Assembly: GCA_965212085.1 (NCBI GenBank)
Contig: OZ243042.1
Coordinates: forward strand, 2,294,001 to 2,358,000
Direction of reading: 5' to 3'
Length of the DNA stretch: 64,000 bases
Source: JAHRAW01 sp965212085
GTDB taxonomy: Bacteria > Pseudomonadota > Gammaproteobacteria > Arenicellales > Poriferihabitantaceae
Notes under the pieces: model-generated
Told to the model about the DNA's origin: nothing
Databases searched by the model: none
Seen by the model: only the letters and a program-made list of their open reading frames with translations
Position numbers and translations under genes: made by a program
Shown: positions 51,205 through 62,138 of the stretch, one piece after another
Numbering within the stretch: position 1 is the stretch's first letter
Layout: each line of letters begins with the position of its first letter

Positions 51205-52125
51205 TCAGGCGGTTTGAAACAACCGCTTCGGCGTAACCTTGCCGTCTTCGGTCATTTCCGCGAGGCCGAGGAAGCCGGCGCTGTCGGAATATACCCGCAC
51301 CAAGCCGCTTTCCGGGGTTTTTTGCGGCGCCGATGGCGCGCGCACCGGACGGCCCCGGCACAGGTAAAAGGCGATATTGTCCGGCAGGTTGACTTCGGGG
51401 AGGTGCGCCAGCCCTTGCTCCGTGGGCAGCAAGAATTTTTGCCGTTCCGGCGGCGAGTCGGCGGCTTCTAGTTGCGCCAGGGTGAAGGCGTCTGCGATGC
51501 GCAAAGCACCCACCGAGGTTCGCCGGAGTTCTTGCACGTGGGCGCCGCATCCCAACGCTTCGCCGAGATCATCCGCCAGCGTGCGCACGTAGAAACCCCG
51601 CGAGCAGGAGAGGCTCAGTTCCAGCCGCTCGCCTTGCCATTTTTCCAGGGACAGCGCATAGACCGTGACCGCCCGCGGCGCGCGTTCTACGGTGACCCCG
51701 GCCCGGGCGAGTTTGTACAACGGCTGGCCGTTTTGTTTGAGGGCGGAGTACATCGGCGGGATTTGTTCAAATTCGCCGCGAAAGTGCTCGAGGGCGTCGT
51801 TCAACTGCGCCTCGCTGAAATCAACCGGGCGTTCCCGGCGCACCCGCCCTTCCCGGTCGCCGGTCTCGGTGGCGACGCCGAGGCGGATTTGCACCTGGTA
51901 ACTTTTGTCGGCGTCAAGGAACAACCCCGAAACCTTGGTGGCCTCGCCGAAACACAACGGCAAAAGGCCGGTGGCGATGGGGTCGAGGCTGCCGGTGTGC
52001 CCGGCCTTGCGCGCGTTCAGCAGGCGTTTGGCCTGCTGCAACGCCTGGTTCGAGGTAAATCCCACCGGCTTGTCCAGCAGCAACATTCCATCCACGGGAA
52101 CGCCCCGGCGCTTAGTTTTTGACAT
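51205..52125 (-). CDS. truB: tRNA pseudouridine(55) synthase TruB
   Basis: 306 residues from ATG 52125. The catalytic Asp is in GHTGSLDPIATGLLPLCFGEATK; also LLLDKPVGFTSNQALQ, PPMYSALKQNGQPLYKLAR and SCSRGFYVRTLADDLG. A C-terminal PUA-like end is present. It isomerises U55 of tRNAs. It is last in rimP-nusA-infB-rbfA-truB; the start is embedded in a 13-bp tandem repeat. Confidence 0.95.
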   Translation of the reverse strand: MSKTKRRGVPVDGMLLLDKPVGFTSNQALQQAKRLLNARKAGHTGSLDPIATGLLPLCFGEATKVSGLFLDADKSYQVQIRLGVATETGDREGRVRRERPVDFSEAQLNDALEHFRGEFEQIPPMYSALKQNGQPLYKLARAGVTVERAPRAVTVYALSLEKWQGERLELSLSCSRGFYVRTLADDLGEALGCGAHVQELRRTSVGALRIADAFTLAQLEAADSPPERQKFLLPTEQGLAHLPEVNLPDNIAFYLCRGRPVRAPSAPQKTPESGLVRVYSDSAGFLGLAEMTEDGKVTPKRLFQTA

Positions 52126-52160
52126 CAGTTTTTGACAGCGGTTTTTGACACCAGTTTTTA
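52116..52160. repeat. 13-bp tandem repeat over the truB start
   Basis: Four units of about TTTTTGACATCAG. On the truB strand each unit reads CTGRTGTCAAAAA, so each carries an ATG, GTG or CTG followed by TCAAAAAC; only the most downstream one (ATG 52125) is in frame with truB. It bridges the rbfA stop and the truB start. Confidence 0.85.
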
Positions 52161-52162
52161 CA

Positions 52163-52522
52163 TCAAGGCGCGGCGCGTTTCTTGTTGAGGGAGTCAATGA
52201 GCGAGGTCATTTCCATGCCCCGGCGGATGCTGTGGTCGTACTTGAACACCAGCGCCGGGGTGGTGCGCAGGTTGACCTCGCGGCCCAGCAGGTAGCGCAG
52301 GTATTTGCCGGCGTGGTTGAGGGCCTTTTCGATTTCATCCGGGGAGGCGGACGGGTCGGCGCTGGAAATATAAACCGTGGCCTGTTTCAAATCCTTGCCG
52401 ATGGTCACGGCGGTAATGGAGGCCATTCGCACCCGCTGGTCGCTGACTTCCCGCGCGATCAGCGTAGCCAGTTCCCGGCGAATGACTTCGGACACGCGCC
52501 TGCTGCGCTCCACTTCGTGCAT
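52163..52522 (-). CDS. rbfA: Ribosome-binding factor A
   Basis: 119 residues. EVERSRRVSEVIRRELATLIAREVSDQR and VTIGKDLKQATVYIS are the RbfA KH-type fold. It helps late 30S maturation and cold adaptation. 30 bases separate it from infB, and its stop is adjacent to the truB repeat. Confidence 0.93.
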   Translation of the reverse strand: MHEVERSRRVSEVIRRELATLIAREVSDQRVRMASITAVTIGKDLKQATVYISSADPSASPDEIEKALNHAGKYLRYLLGREVNLRTTPALVFKYDHSIRRGMEMTSLIDSLNKKRAAP

Positions 52523-52552
52523 CTCCCCTGCCCCGCTTCCGCCGGCCCGGCG

Positions 52553-55081
52553 CTACAACTGCCGGGCGGTTTCGACGACTTCAAACACTTCGATCTGATC
52601 GCCAACCTTGACGTCGTTGTAGTTCTTGACGCCGATGCCACATTCCAGCCCGTTCCTGACTTCGGCGACGTCGTCCTTGAAGCGGCGCAGGGAATCAAGC
52701 GCGCCTTCAAAGATGACCACGTTGTCCCGCAGCACGCGCACCGGCAGGTTGCGCTTGACCGTGCCGTCAATGACGTAACTGCCGGCGATGGCGCCGATCT
52801 TCGGCGCCTTGAATACGTCGCGCACCTCGGCGAGGCCGACGTGCTGTTCCTTGATGATCGGCGACAGCATGCCCGACATGGACGACTTGACCAGGTCAAT
52901 GACGTCGTAAATGACGTTGTGATAATGAACCGCGATGCCTTCGTTTTCGAGCAGTTTTCGCGCGGTGGCGTCGGCGCGCACGTTGAAGCCGATGATGATC
53001 GCGCCGGAAGTTACCGCGAGGTGGACGTCGGATTCGGTGATGCCGCCCACCATTCCGTGCACCACCTTGACTGCGACGTCGTCCACGGAAAGTTTTTCGA
53101 TGGCCTCGGACAACGCTTCCACCGAGCCCTGCACGTCGGCCTTGATGAGCAAGTTGAGGGACTTGGTTTCGCCCTCGCCCATGCGGTTGAACAGGCTTTC
53201 CAGTTTGGTCTTCTGCTGCTTGGCGAGTTTGACTTCCTTGTGCCGGCCCTGGCGTTGAAACGCAATGTCCCTGGCCTTGCGTTCATCGCTCACCACGAAC
53301 AGATCATCACCGGCCACGGGCACCCCGTTCAGCCCCTGAATTTCCACCGGCGTGGACGGCCCGGCCTGGTTCACGGGCTTGCCCTGATCGTCGGTCAGCA
53401 CCCGCACGCGCCCGGATTCGCGCCCGGCCAGAACCACGTCGCCCTTGCGCAGCGTGCCCTGCTGCACCAGCACCGTGGCCACCGGGCCGCGCCCCTTGTC
53501 GAGGCGGGCTTCCACCACCTGGCCGGTGGCGGGGCCGGTGTCGCGGGCCTTGAGGTCAAGCACTTCGGCTTGCAGCAGCACCGATTCCAGCAACTGCTCC
53601 ACGCCCTGCCCGCTCAAGGCCGACACTTCGTTCATCAGCACGTCGCCGCCCAACGCTTCGGAGATCACTTCGTGGTTGGTCAGTTCCTGTTTGACCTTTT
53701 CGACGTCGGCCTGTTCGCGGTCAATTTTGTTGATGGCGACGAGCAGCGGCACCTCGGCGGCGCGGGCGTGGTGGATGGCTTCGATGGTTTGCGGCTTGAC
53801 GCCGTCGTCCGCCGCCACCACCAGGATCACCAGGTCGGCGGCCTTGCCGCCGCGCACGCGCATGGCCGAAAACGCTTCGTGGCCGGGGGTGTCGAGGAAG
53901 CAGATTTCGCCCTGCTTGAGTTTCACTTTATAGGCACCGATGTGCTGGGTGATGCCGCCCGCTTCGCCGCCGGCGACCTTGGCCTTGCGGAGATAATCGA
54001 GTAGCGAGGTTTTGCCGTGGTCAACGTGGCCCATGACCGTGACCACCGGCGGGCGCGGTTTCAGCACCTGATCTTTGTCGGCTGCGGCCAGCAGCAACGC
54101 TTCGGGGTCTTCTCTGGCCATGACCTTGGCCACGTGCCCCATCTCCTCCACCACCAGAGTCGCGGTGTCCTGATCCAGGAGTTGGTTGATGGTCACCATT
54201 GAACCCATGGCCATCATCGCCTTGATGACCTCGCCGGCCTTGATGGACATGGCCTGGGCGAGTTCGGCGACGCTGATGGTTTCGGGGATGCTGACCTCGT
54301 GAACCACCGGCTCGGTGGGCTTGGCAAACGCGTGGGCGTCTGAGATGGTAGAAGAAATTTTACCTATTTTGCGAATCCGCTTGCGCCGGTTTTTGCCGCC
54401 GCGTCCCTTGGCGACGTGCAGTTCGGCGCGGCCGCCGGCGGGTTTGCCTTTTTTGTTCTTTTTTGTTTTTTTGCGGGTTCCGTCTTCCGCCGGTTCCGCC
54501 GGTTCCGCCGATTTTTTTGGTTTCGCCTCTGCCTCTGTTGCCGATTGTTTGGCGGCCGTTTCCGTTGCCGTTTTAGTTTCCGTTTCCGGGGTTTTGGTCT
54601 GCGGTTTTTCCCGGGCTTCTTGCGCTTGCGGGGTTTCTTGTTTTTCCGGGCGCGTTTGTTGGTCGGCTTGTTGTTCGGCTTCGCGGGCTTTTTGTGCCGC
54701 CGCCTCCTGGTTGCGGCGTTGCGCTTCTTCCTGGGCGGCTTGACGCCGGTTGCTTTCTTCGGCGTGCTGGGCTTCAATGACGCTGCGCTTTACGAAGGTT
54801 CGCCGCTTTTTGACTTCAACGTGCACCGTGCGCGCGGCGCCGGTTCTGGAAGTCTGTTTGATTTCATTGGTGGTTTTGCGCTTGAGGGTAATCTGCTGGC
54901 GGTTGGTTTCGCGCTCGGCGCCGCCGCCCTGCAAAAACCCCAGCAGTTTAATTTTTTCATCAGCCTCCAGCATGTCGTCCCGGGTCTTGCCTTCAATGCC
55001 GGCGTCCGCCAACTGGCCGAGCAGTTTGTCAATATCGACGCCGATCTGTTTGGCGAAACTGTTGATGGTGATGCGCGACAT
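52553..55081 (-). CDS. infB: Translation initiation factor IF-2
   Basis: 842 residues. IF2 N-terminal domain (ITINSFAKQIGVDIDKLL), a long Glu/Lys/Gln/Thr-rich helical linker with repeats, then the G domain at about 345 onward: GHVDHGKTS (G1), GGITQHIGAY (G2), DTPGHEAF (G3), NKIDRE (G4). Domains II-IV follow with the C-terminal KNYNDVKVGDQIEVFE. It brings initiator tRNA to the ribosome; that tRNA gene lies at the head of this cluster. Confidence 0.96.
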   Translation of the reverse strand: MSRITINSFAKQIGVDIDKLLGQLADAGIEGKTRDDMLEADEKIKLLGFLQGGGAERETNRQQITLKRKTTNEIKQTSRTGAARTVHVEVKKRRTFVKRSVIEAQHAEESNRRQAAQEEAQRRNQEAAAQKAREAEQQADQQTRPEKQETPQAQEAREKPQTKTPETETKTATETAAKQSATEAEAKPKKSAEPAEPAEDGTRKKTKKNKKGKPAGGRAELHVAKGRGGKNRRKRIRKIGKISSTISDAHAFAKPTEPVVHEVSIPETISVAELAQAMSIKAGEVIKAMMAMGSMVTINQLLDQDTATLVVEEMGHVAKVMAREDPEALLLAAADKDQVLKPRPPVVTVMGHVDHGKTSLLDYLRKAKVAGGEAGGITQHIGAYKVKLKQGEICFLDTPGHEAFSAMRVRGGKAADLVILVVAADDGVKPQTIEAIHHARAAEVPLLVAINKIDREQADVEKVKQELTNHEVISEALGGDVLMNEVSALSGQGVEQLLESVLLQAEVLDLKARDTGPATGQVVEARLDKGRGPVATVLVQQGTLRKGDVVLAGRESGRVRVLTDDQGKPVNQAGPSTPVEIQGLNGVPVAGDDLFVVSDERKARDIAFQRQGRHKEVKLAKQQKTKLESLFNRMGEGETKSLNLLIKADVQGSVEALSEAIEKLSVDDVAVKVVHGMVGGITESDVHLAVTSGAIIIGFNVRADATARKLLENEGIAVHYHNVIYDVIDLVKSSMSGMLSPIIKEQHVGLAEVRDVFKAPKIGAIAGSYVIDGTVKRNLPVRVLRDNVVIFEGALDSLRRFKDDVAEVRNGLECGIGVKNYNDVKVGDQIEVFEVVETARQL

Positions 55082-55110
55082 AGTCTTTTCCGGCGAGTTT
55101 CAGATAAACC

Positions 55111-56592
55111 TCAGGCGAAAAGCGGCGCCCGGGCGGTCATGATGAGTTCGCTGGCGCGTTCCCGGTCAATCTCAATGATGTCCAGCACTTCGTCCACCGC
55201 GCAGTCCGCCAGATCGCTCATGCTACGCACGCCGCCGCCGGCCAATGCGCGGGCGGTCTGCTCGTCCATGCCTTCCATGCTCAATAAATCTTCCTCGGGC
55301 TCCTTCTCCTCCTGGGAGGCGATGGCGCTGGTCAGCAGGGTGTCCTGGGCGCGGTTGCGAAGTTCGTCCACGAGTTCTTCGTCGAATTCCTCAATGTCGA
55401 GAATTTCCTGGCGGGGCACGTAGGCGATTTCCTCGAGGGAGTTGAAGCCTTCCTGGGCGAGGATGGTGGCGACATTTTCGTCTATGTCGAGTTGCGCCAT
55501 GAAGCTTTCCACCAGCGCCTTTTGCTCGGTTTCCTGTTTTTCGGCGGCGTCCTGGTCGGTCATCAGGTTCAACTCCCAGCCGGTCAACTCCGAAGCGAGG
55601 CGCACGTTCTGCCCGCCGCGGCCAATCGCCCGCGACAGATTTTCCTCGGTCACCACCACGTCCATGGCCTTCAACTCTTCGTCAACGTAAATCAACTCAA
55701 CCTCCGCCGGGGCCAGCGCCTGTATGACGAACTCGGCGATGTTGTCGGACCACACGATGATGTCCACGCGCTCGCCGGCGATTTCATTGGACACGCTCTG
55801 CACCCGCGAGCCGCGAATGCCGACGCAGGCGCCCACCGGGTCAACGTTGGAGTCGTTGGTGCGCACGGAAATTTTGGCACGCGAGCCGGGGTCTCTGGCG
55901 GCGGCGAGAATTTCGATGATGCCTTCGCCGGCTTCCGGCACTTCCAGTTTAAACAGTTCGATCAGGAACTCCGGGGTCAGCCGGGTCAGCACCAGCTGCG
56001 GCCCGCGGGCTTCAAGGTCAATTTCCTCCAGCAGCGAGCGAATCCGGTCGCCGGGCCGCAGCCCCTCGCGGGGGATCATGTTGCTCTTCGGCAGGATGGC
56101 TTCGCTGTCGCCGAGGTCAATGATGGCGTTACCGCGTTCCAGGCGTTTCACGGTGCCGGAGAGCAACACGCCGAACCTGTCCTGGTAGCGTTCGGCGGTC
56201 TGCTCGCGCACCGCTTCGCGCACCCTTTGCATGATCACCTGCTTGGCCGCCTGGGCTGCGATGCGCCCGAACTCGACTTTGTCCATCGGCTCTTCGATCA
56301 TCTCCCCGGCGGCGATGCCGGGATGGGCCTGCTGGGCTTCGGCGAGGACGATCTGGTGATCCGGGAATTCCACTTCGGCGTCGTCGGGCAGCACTTCCCA
56401 GACGCGAAAACTGTCGTAGTCGCCGGTATCCCGGTGAATGCTCACGCGCGCGTCAATCTCGCCGCTGTGCCACTTGCGCGTGGCGGTCGCCAGGGCCGCT
56501 TCAATGGCGTTGAAAATGATTTCCTTTTCGAGATCTTTCTCCCGGGAAACCACTTCCGCCATCAGCAGGATTTCGTTGTTGGTAATCGTCAT
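55111..56592 (-). CDS. nusA: Transcription termination/antitermination factor NusA
   Basis: 493 residues. N-terminal domain (NEILLMAEVVSREKDLEKEIIFNAIEAALATATRK), S1 (LLSGTVKRLERGNAIIDLGDSEAILP), KH1/KH2 (VDPVGACVGIRGSRVQSV, NLSRAIGRGGQNVRLA) and two acidic C-terminal repeats as in Gammaproteobacteria. It modulates pausing by RNA polymerase. It is preceded by a tandem repeat spacer after rimP. Confidence 0.96.
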   Translation of the reverse strand: MTITNNEILLMAEVVSREKDLEKEIIFNAIEAALATATRKWHSGEIDARVSIHRDTGDYDSFRVWEVLPDDAEVEFPDHQIVLAEAQQAHPGIAAGEMIEEPMDKVEFGRIAAQAAKQVIMQRVREAVREQTAERYQDRFGVLLSGTVKRLERGNAIIDLGDSEAILPKSNMIPREGLRPGDRIRSLLEEIDLEARGPQLVLTRLTPEFLIELFKLEVPEAGEGIIEILAAARDPGSRAKISVRTNDSNVDPVGACVGIRGSRVQSVSNEIAGERVDIIVWSDNIAEFVIQALAPAEVELIYVDEELKAMDVVVTEENLSRAIGRGGQNVRLASELTGWELNLMTDQDAAEKQETEQKALVESFMAQLDIDENVATILAQEGFNSLEEIAYVPRQEILDIEEFDEELVDELRNRAQDTLLTSAIASQEEKEPEEDLLSMEGMDEQTARALAGGGVRSMSDLADCAVDEVLDIIEIDRERASELIMTARAPLFA

Positions 56593-56620
56593 AATTTTCG
56601 CCGCTTGAATTGCCCGATGC

Positions 56621-56668
56621 TCGTTTGTTCGTTTGTTCGTTCATTCGTTCATTCGTTCATTCGTTCAC
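56621..56668. repeat. Octamer tandem repeat in the rimP-nusA spacer
   Basis: Six octamers: two TCGTTTGT, three TCGTTCAT and one TCGTTCAC. On the nusA strand they read ATGAACGA. They end 28 bases before the nusA ATG. Confidence 0.85.
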
Positions 56669-56698
56669 TCATCTACTCGCTTTGTGTCCGCCCGCCCG

Positions 56699-57181
56699 TC
56701 AAAACACCGGGTCGAGCCGCGCCGTATCCATATCGTCGTAGGCCAGTTCATAACGCTCGCCGTCCACTTCCAGCACCACGCATCCCTCGCCGGCTTCCAG
56801 CAACTCGCCGGTGAAACGCCGCCGCCCGCCGAGCGGGGCGTTCAGCACGATCTTCGCCCGGCTGCCGGCAAACCGCCGAAAATGCTCCGGCTTGACCAGC
56901 GGCCGGTCCAGCCCCGGCGACGACACCTCAAGCGCGCACGCCGGCGGCAGCGCGTCCTCCACCTCCAGTACCGCGCTCAGCTGCCGGCTGACCGCCTCGC
57001 AGTCGTCCACGCCGATGCCGCCGGGCGCGTCAATGTACACCCGCAGGACGCGGTTGCCGCCCACCGCCGAAAACTCAAGGTGCAACAACTCGTAGCCCAG
57101 CGCATCCACCGGCGAGCCGAATAAATTCCGCAGCACATCTAAATCCCGCAGCTTATTCCGCAGTTCCGGGTCGCCCGCCAT
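56699..57181 (-). CDS. rimP: Ribosome maturation factor RimP
   Basis: 160 residues from ATG 57181; a much longer upstream frame runs through the tRNA and is spurious. LGYELLHLEFSAVGGNRVLRVYIDAPGGIGVDDCEAVSRQLSAVLEVED and LEVSSPGLDRPL are the RimP signature. It assists 30S assembly. First protein gene of the cluster, after the initiator tRNA and two terminator-like hairpins. Confidence 0.93.
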   Translation of the reverse strand: MAGDPELRNKLRDLDVLRNLFGSPVDALGYELLHLEFSAVGGNRVLRVYIDAPGGIGVDDCEAVSRQLSAVLEVEDALPPACALEVSSPGLDRPLVKPEHFRRFAGSRAKIVLNAPLGGRRRFTGELLEAGEGCVVLEVDGERYELAYDDMDTARLDPVF

Positions 57182-57224
57182 ACCGATGCCTCGTTGTCCG
57201 CGCTCGCGCGCTTCGCCCGTACAC

Positions 57225-57246
57225 AAAAAATGGGCCAATGGCCCAT
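57225..57246 (-). terminator. Rho-independent terminator before rimP
   Basis: ATGGGCC and GGCCCAT form a 7-bp stem with a 3-base loop, followed on the minus strand by TTTTTT. It lies between the initiator tRNA and rimP and should attenuate read-through from the tRNA. Confidence 0.65.
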
Positions 57247-57290
57247 CACCCCGGTCCAGCCGCCGCGCGCCGACCGCCGTGCGCCGACCC

Positions 57291-57320
57291 CTAAAACTAA
57301 AACCCCGCATACCGCGGGGT
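57291..57320 (-). terminator. Rho-independent terminator after initiator tRNA
   Basis: ACCCCGC and GCGGGGT pair across a 5-base loop; the minus strand then reads TTTTAGTTTT. It lies 23 bases beyond the tRNA 3' end. Confidence 0.65.
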
Positions 57321-57342
57321 CGTAGTCTGCCCGGAGGCAAAT

Positions 57343-57419
<77 letters not shown>

Positions 57420-57504
57420 TCAAGGCCCGATTGTACCGGATTGCCGTGGGGGATTGCAACGCCTGATTTAAGGGGATTTGGGGGTTTTTGGTGATTGTTG
57501 CGGG

Positions 57505-57563
57505 GGAAGGTGGTTTTGGGGGGGGTATCCCCCCGCAAACGCGCATCACGCGCCCCCCTTACC
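57505..57563 (-). repeat. Partial GC-rich arm C
   Basis: An eight-G run, TATCCCCCCGC, then AAACGCGCATCACGCGCCCC; an incomplete inverted copy of arm C between the initiator tRNA and cysS. Confidence 0.6.
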
Positions 57564-57598
57564 CGTCATTCCCGAACTTTGGGTGAGTATGAAAGCAA

Positions 57599-59020
57599 TC
57601 ACTCCCGCCGTCGCCGGATCTCGCTGCCGGCGGCGGAATCGTGGGTCTCGAATCCGTGGGCGTGGATGGCGGCGCGCAGGCGGTCGGCTTCGGGCCAGTC
57701 GTGGTTTTGGCGGGCTGCGGTGCGTTGGCGAACCAAGACCGCGACTTCTTCGGGGATTTCAACGGCGGCGGGCTGCCATTCCCCGATTCTCAGGCCAAGC
57801 ACTTTGTCGAGGTGCAGCAGCGTGGCTTTTTTGACGCCGGGCGGCAGGCCGCTTTTGGCCATTCCCCAGACTACCGCCAACCCGCGCGCGGTGTTCAGGT
57901 CGCGGCAGATTTCCCCGGTGAAGGCCGTTACGGTGGCCGCGTCTGCCTCTTCCGCCGGGGCGGGTTCGCCCCAGGCGTGGGCCAGGGCGCGCAGCCGTTC
58001 AAGGGCGGTGACGGCGCCGTCGAGGCTTTCCCAGGTGAACTTCAAGTCGCTGCGATAGTGCGCGGTCAGGCACAGGTAGCGGTAGCATAGCGGGTCGTAG
58101 CCGCGCCCGGTTTCCATCAGCGTCTTGAGGCGCAGGAACTCGCCGCCGGACTTGGACATTTTTTCCGCCCCCCCGGTTTCAATGCCGGCTTCCGGGCCGG
58201 TTTCGAGGAAGTAGCCGTGCAGCCAGAAGTTGGCGAGGGTGGTGCCGTGGCACACCTCGGCCTGGGCGATTTCGTTGCAGTGGTGGACCGGGATGTGATC
58301 CTTGCCGCCGCAGTGTATATCGAATTTCGCGCCCAGGTACTTGGCCGCCATGGCCGAACATTCGATGTGCCAGCCGGGAAAGCCGCGCCCCCACGGGCTG
58401 TCCCATTCCATCTGCCGGATCTGGCCGGCGGGGCTGAACTTCCATAACGCGAAGTCGGTGGCGTGTTTTTTTTCACCGACCTCGACCCGCGCCCCGGCCT
58501 CCAGCCCGGCGCGGTCGAGGCGCGCCAGATGACCGTAGGTTGCCAGTTTTGAGGTGTCGAAATAGACGCCGTCTGAGGTGATGTAGGTGTAACCCCGGCG
58601 TTCGATTTCCGCGATGTCGTGGATTTGCTCGGCGATGTGGTCGGTGGCCCGGCACCAGATGGTCGGGGCGAGGATGTTCAGTTTTTCCAGGTCATCCTGG
58701 AAGGCGCGAGTGTAGCGTTCGGCGATAACCCACGCGCTCTTGCCGGCGCGCCGCGCCCCGGCCTCGACCTTGTCCTCGCCGGTATCGGCGTCCGAGGTCA
58801 GGTGGCCGACGTCGGTGATGTTGATGACGTGGCGCACCCGCCAGCCGCAAAACTCCAGGGTGCGGCGCAGCACGTCCTCAAAAATGTAGGTGCGCAGGTT
58901 GCCGACGTGGGCGTAGTCGTACACCGTCGGCCCGCACGCGTACATCCTCACCTCATCGCCCCGCAACGGCACAAACCCGCACAGGCGGCGGCGGTAACTG
59001 TCGTACAGTTGCAGGTTCAT
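57599..59020 (-). CDS. cysS: Cysteinyl-tRNA synthetase
   Basis: 473 residues from ATG 59020. YACGPTVYDYAHVGNLRTYIFED holds the HIGH-type motif (HVGN), with zinc ligands in CGPT, GWHIECSAM and HHCNE; the KMSKS loop is EKMSKSGGEF. It charges tRNA-Cys. It diverges from lpxH. Confidence 0.96.
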   Translation of the reverse strand: MNLQLYDSYRRRLCGFVPLRGDEVRMYACGPTVYDYAHVGNLRTYIFEDVLRRTLEFCGWRVRHVINITDVGHLTSDADTGEDKVEAGARRAGKSAWVIAERYTRAFQDDLEKLNILAPTIWCRATDHIAEQIHDIAEIERRGYTYITSDGVYFDTSKLATYGHLARLDRAGLEAGARVEVGEKKHATDFALWKFSPAGQIRQMEWDSPWGRGFPGWHIECSAMAAKYLGAKFDIHCGGKDHIPVHHCNEIAQAEVCHGTTLANFWLHGYFLETGPEAGIETGGAEKMSKSGGEFLRLKTLMETGRGYDPLCYRYLCLTAHYRSDLKFTWESLDGAVTALERLRALAHAWGEPAPAEEADAATVTAFTGEICRDLNTARGLAVVWGMAKSGLPPGVKKATLLHLDKVLGLRIGEWQPAAVEIPEEVAVLVRQRTAARQNHDWPEADRLRAAIHAHGFETHDSAAGSEIRRRRE

Positions 59021-59167
59021 GGTTGCAGGGTTGCGGTGGGCGGTGAGGATGGGGACGCAAGAAACAGGCCCGGCGATGGTACAATAAACCAGCGTCCGCC
59101 GCATTGCCATTCAGCCGCAGGCGCGCCGCCCCCGCAGACCCAGCGTGAGCCGCAGCAAACCAAACCA

Positions 59168-59884
59168 ATGACCACCGCCTTTATCGCCGATCTCCACCTG
59201 ACCCCGGAGCGCCCCGCTTCCACGCGCCTGTTCGAGGAGTTTTTGAGCGGCGCCGCCGGTCTGCTGGAACGCTTGTACATCCTCGGCGACTTGTTTGAAT
59301 ACTGGGTAGGCGACGACGGCGGCGAACCGCTCGGACACGCGCGCGTGGAAGCCGCCCTGCGAAAAACCGCCGATGCCGGCACCGGGCTATTTTTCATGCA
59401 CGGCAACCGCGATTTTCTGGTGGGAGATGAATTCGCCCGGCGCACCGGTTGTACGCTGCTGCCGGACCCGGTGGTAATCACCCTGCACCAACGCGACTTC
59501 CTGCTGACCCACGGCGACGCGCTGTGCACCGATGACCCCGAACACCAGCAGTCCCGCCGGGAGATGCTTTCGGCGAAGTGGAAAGTGGCATTCCTGCAAA
59601 AACCCCTGGAGCAGCGCATGCAAACCGCCGAAACCATGCGCCGCCGCAGCGAAGCCGCCAAACAAACCAAGAGTATGGCGGTCATGGACGTCAACCAGGA
59701 GGCGGTGGAGGCGCTGATGCGGGAACACGGCGTAACCACCCTGATCCACGGCCACACCCACCAGCCGGCGGTTCACCGCTTTGAACTCGACCAGAAACCG
59801 GCGTGGCGGTATGTGCTTGGGGATTGGTATGAGCAGAAAAGCGCGTTGTATTGCGATGAGGGGAAGCTGGCGTTGAAAAAATGA
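59168..59884 (+). CDS. lpxH: UDP-2,3-diacylglucosamine hydrolase LpxH
   Basis: 238 residues. The metallophosphoesterase motifs are DLHL, GDLFEYWVGDD, GNRDF, LTHGDALCTDD and HGHTHQPA. It makes lipid X in lipid A synthesis on the cytoplasmic membrane face. Its 3' end converges with purF 13 bp away. Confidence 0.95.
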   Translation: MTTAFIADLHLTPERPASTRLFEEFLSGAAGLLERLYILGDLFEYWVGDDGGEPLGHARVEAALRKTADAGTGLFFMHGNRDFLVGDEFARRTGCTLLPDPVVITLHQRDFLLTHGDALCTDDPEHQQSRREMLSAKWKVAFLQKPLEQRMQTAETMRRRSEAAKQTKSMAVMDVNQEAVEALMREHGVTTLIHGHTHQPAVHRFELDQKPAWRYVLGDWYEQKSALYCDEGKLALKK

Positions 59885-59897
59885 GGGGGTGGCCGCG

Positions 59898-61465
<1,568 letters not shown>

Positions 61466-61466
<1 letters not shown>

Positions 61467-61969
61467 CAGCCGCTTCCGTCCTTGTGCTGAAAATAGACCG
61501 CCAGATCCGCGGGCATCAGCGAGCGCAGGCCGTCGGCAACCGGGGTGAAGTAATGCACCAGCAGGGACTTCTGCCACCACGGCTGGGTTGCGAAGTCCAT
61601 GAATATCGCCGCCAGCAGCAACAACGCGACGATGATAACCCCCCGGCCAACGCCGAACAGCATCCCCAGCGAGCGGTCAACCCCGCTGATGCCGCTCAGG
61701 GGCAGCGCACGCCACAGCAGGTAGCCGAGGAACGATGCGGCGATCAGCACCAGCACAAAAATAACCCCGAAAGCGGCCACCACCCGCAACGGCGGCTGGT
61801 GGATGTAGGGTTCAAGGAAAACTCCGCCGCCGCGGGCGTAGGCGTACGCGGCCCACAACGCCAGGATCCACGCCGCCAGCGACAACACTTCGCGGATGAA
61901 ACCGCGAAACAAACCCACCACCAGGGAAACCAGGATGATGGCGATGATGGCGATGTCGGGGAGGCTCAT
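61466..61969 (-). CDS. cvpA: CvpA family membrane protein
   Basis: 167 residues with four membrane spans; PDIAIIAIILVSLVVGLFRGFIREVLSLAAWILA is diagnostic. CvpA is needed for colicin V secretion in E. coli and supports envelope integrity; exact function open. The cvpA-purF pair is conserved. Confidence 0.93.
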
Positions 61970-62014
61970 TTGGGTGTCATTTCTGTAGAAGTTCGCTAGT
62001 TCACTGTCAAATAC

Positions 62015-62034
62015 GGACAGGTCGCGACCTGTCC
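62015..62034. repeat. Palindrome D, copy 2
   Basis: GGACAGGTCGCGACCTGTCC, a perfect 20-base palindrome, followed by CTACCC. Confidence 0.8.
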
Positions 62035-62041
62035 CTACCCG

Positions 62042-62109
62042 CCACTCCCAAGCGTTAGTGTCCGTTGCCGCGCAAGCGGCTTACGGACTTGCGTACTCGG
62101 GAATCCAGT
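62042..62109. repeat. Lone repeat B
   Basis: CACTCCCAAGCGTTAGTGTCC to CTCGGGAATCCAGTC; the hairpin core with GTGTCCGTTGCCGC and GCGGCTTACGGAC arms, with a three-base deletion in the right arm. Confidence 0.7.
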
Positions 62110-62138
62110 CCCACACGACCTACCACTAGTTTAACCCC

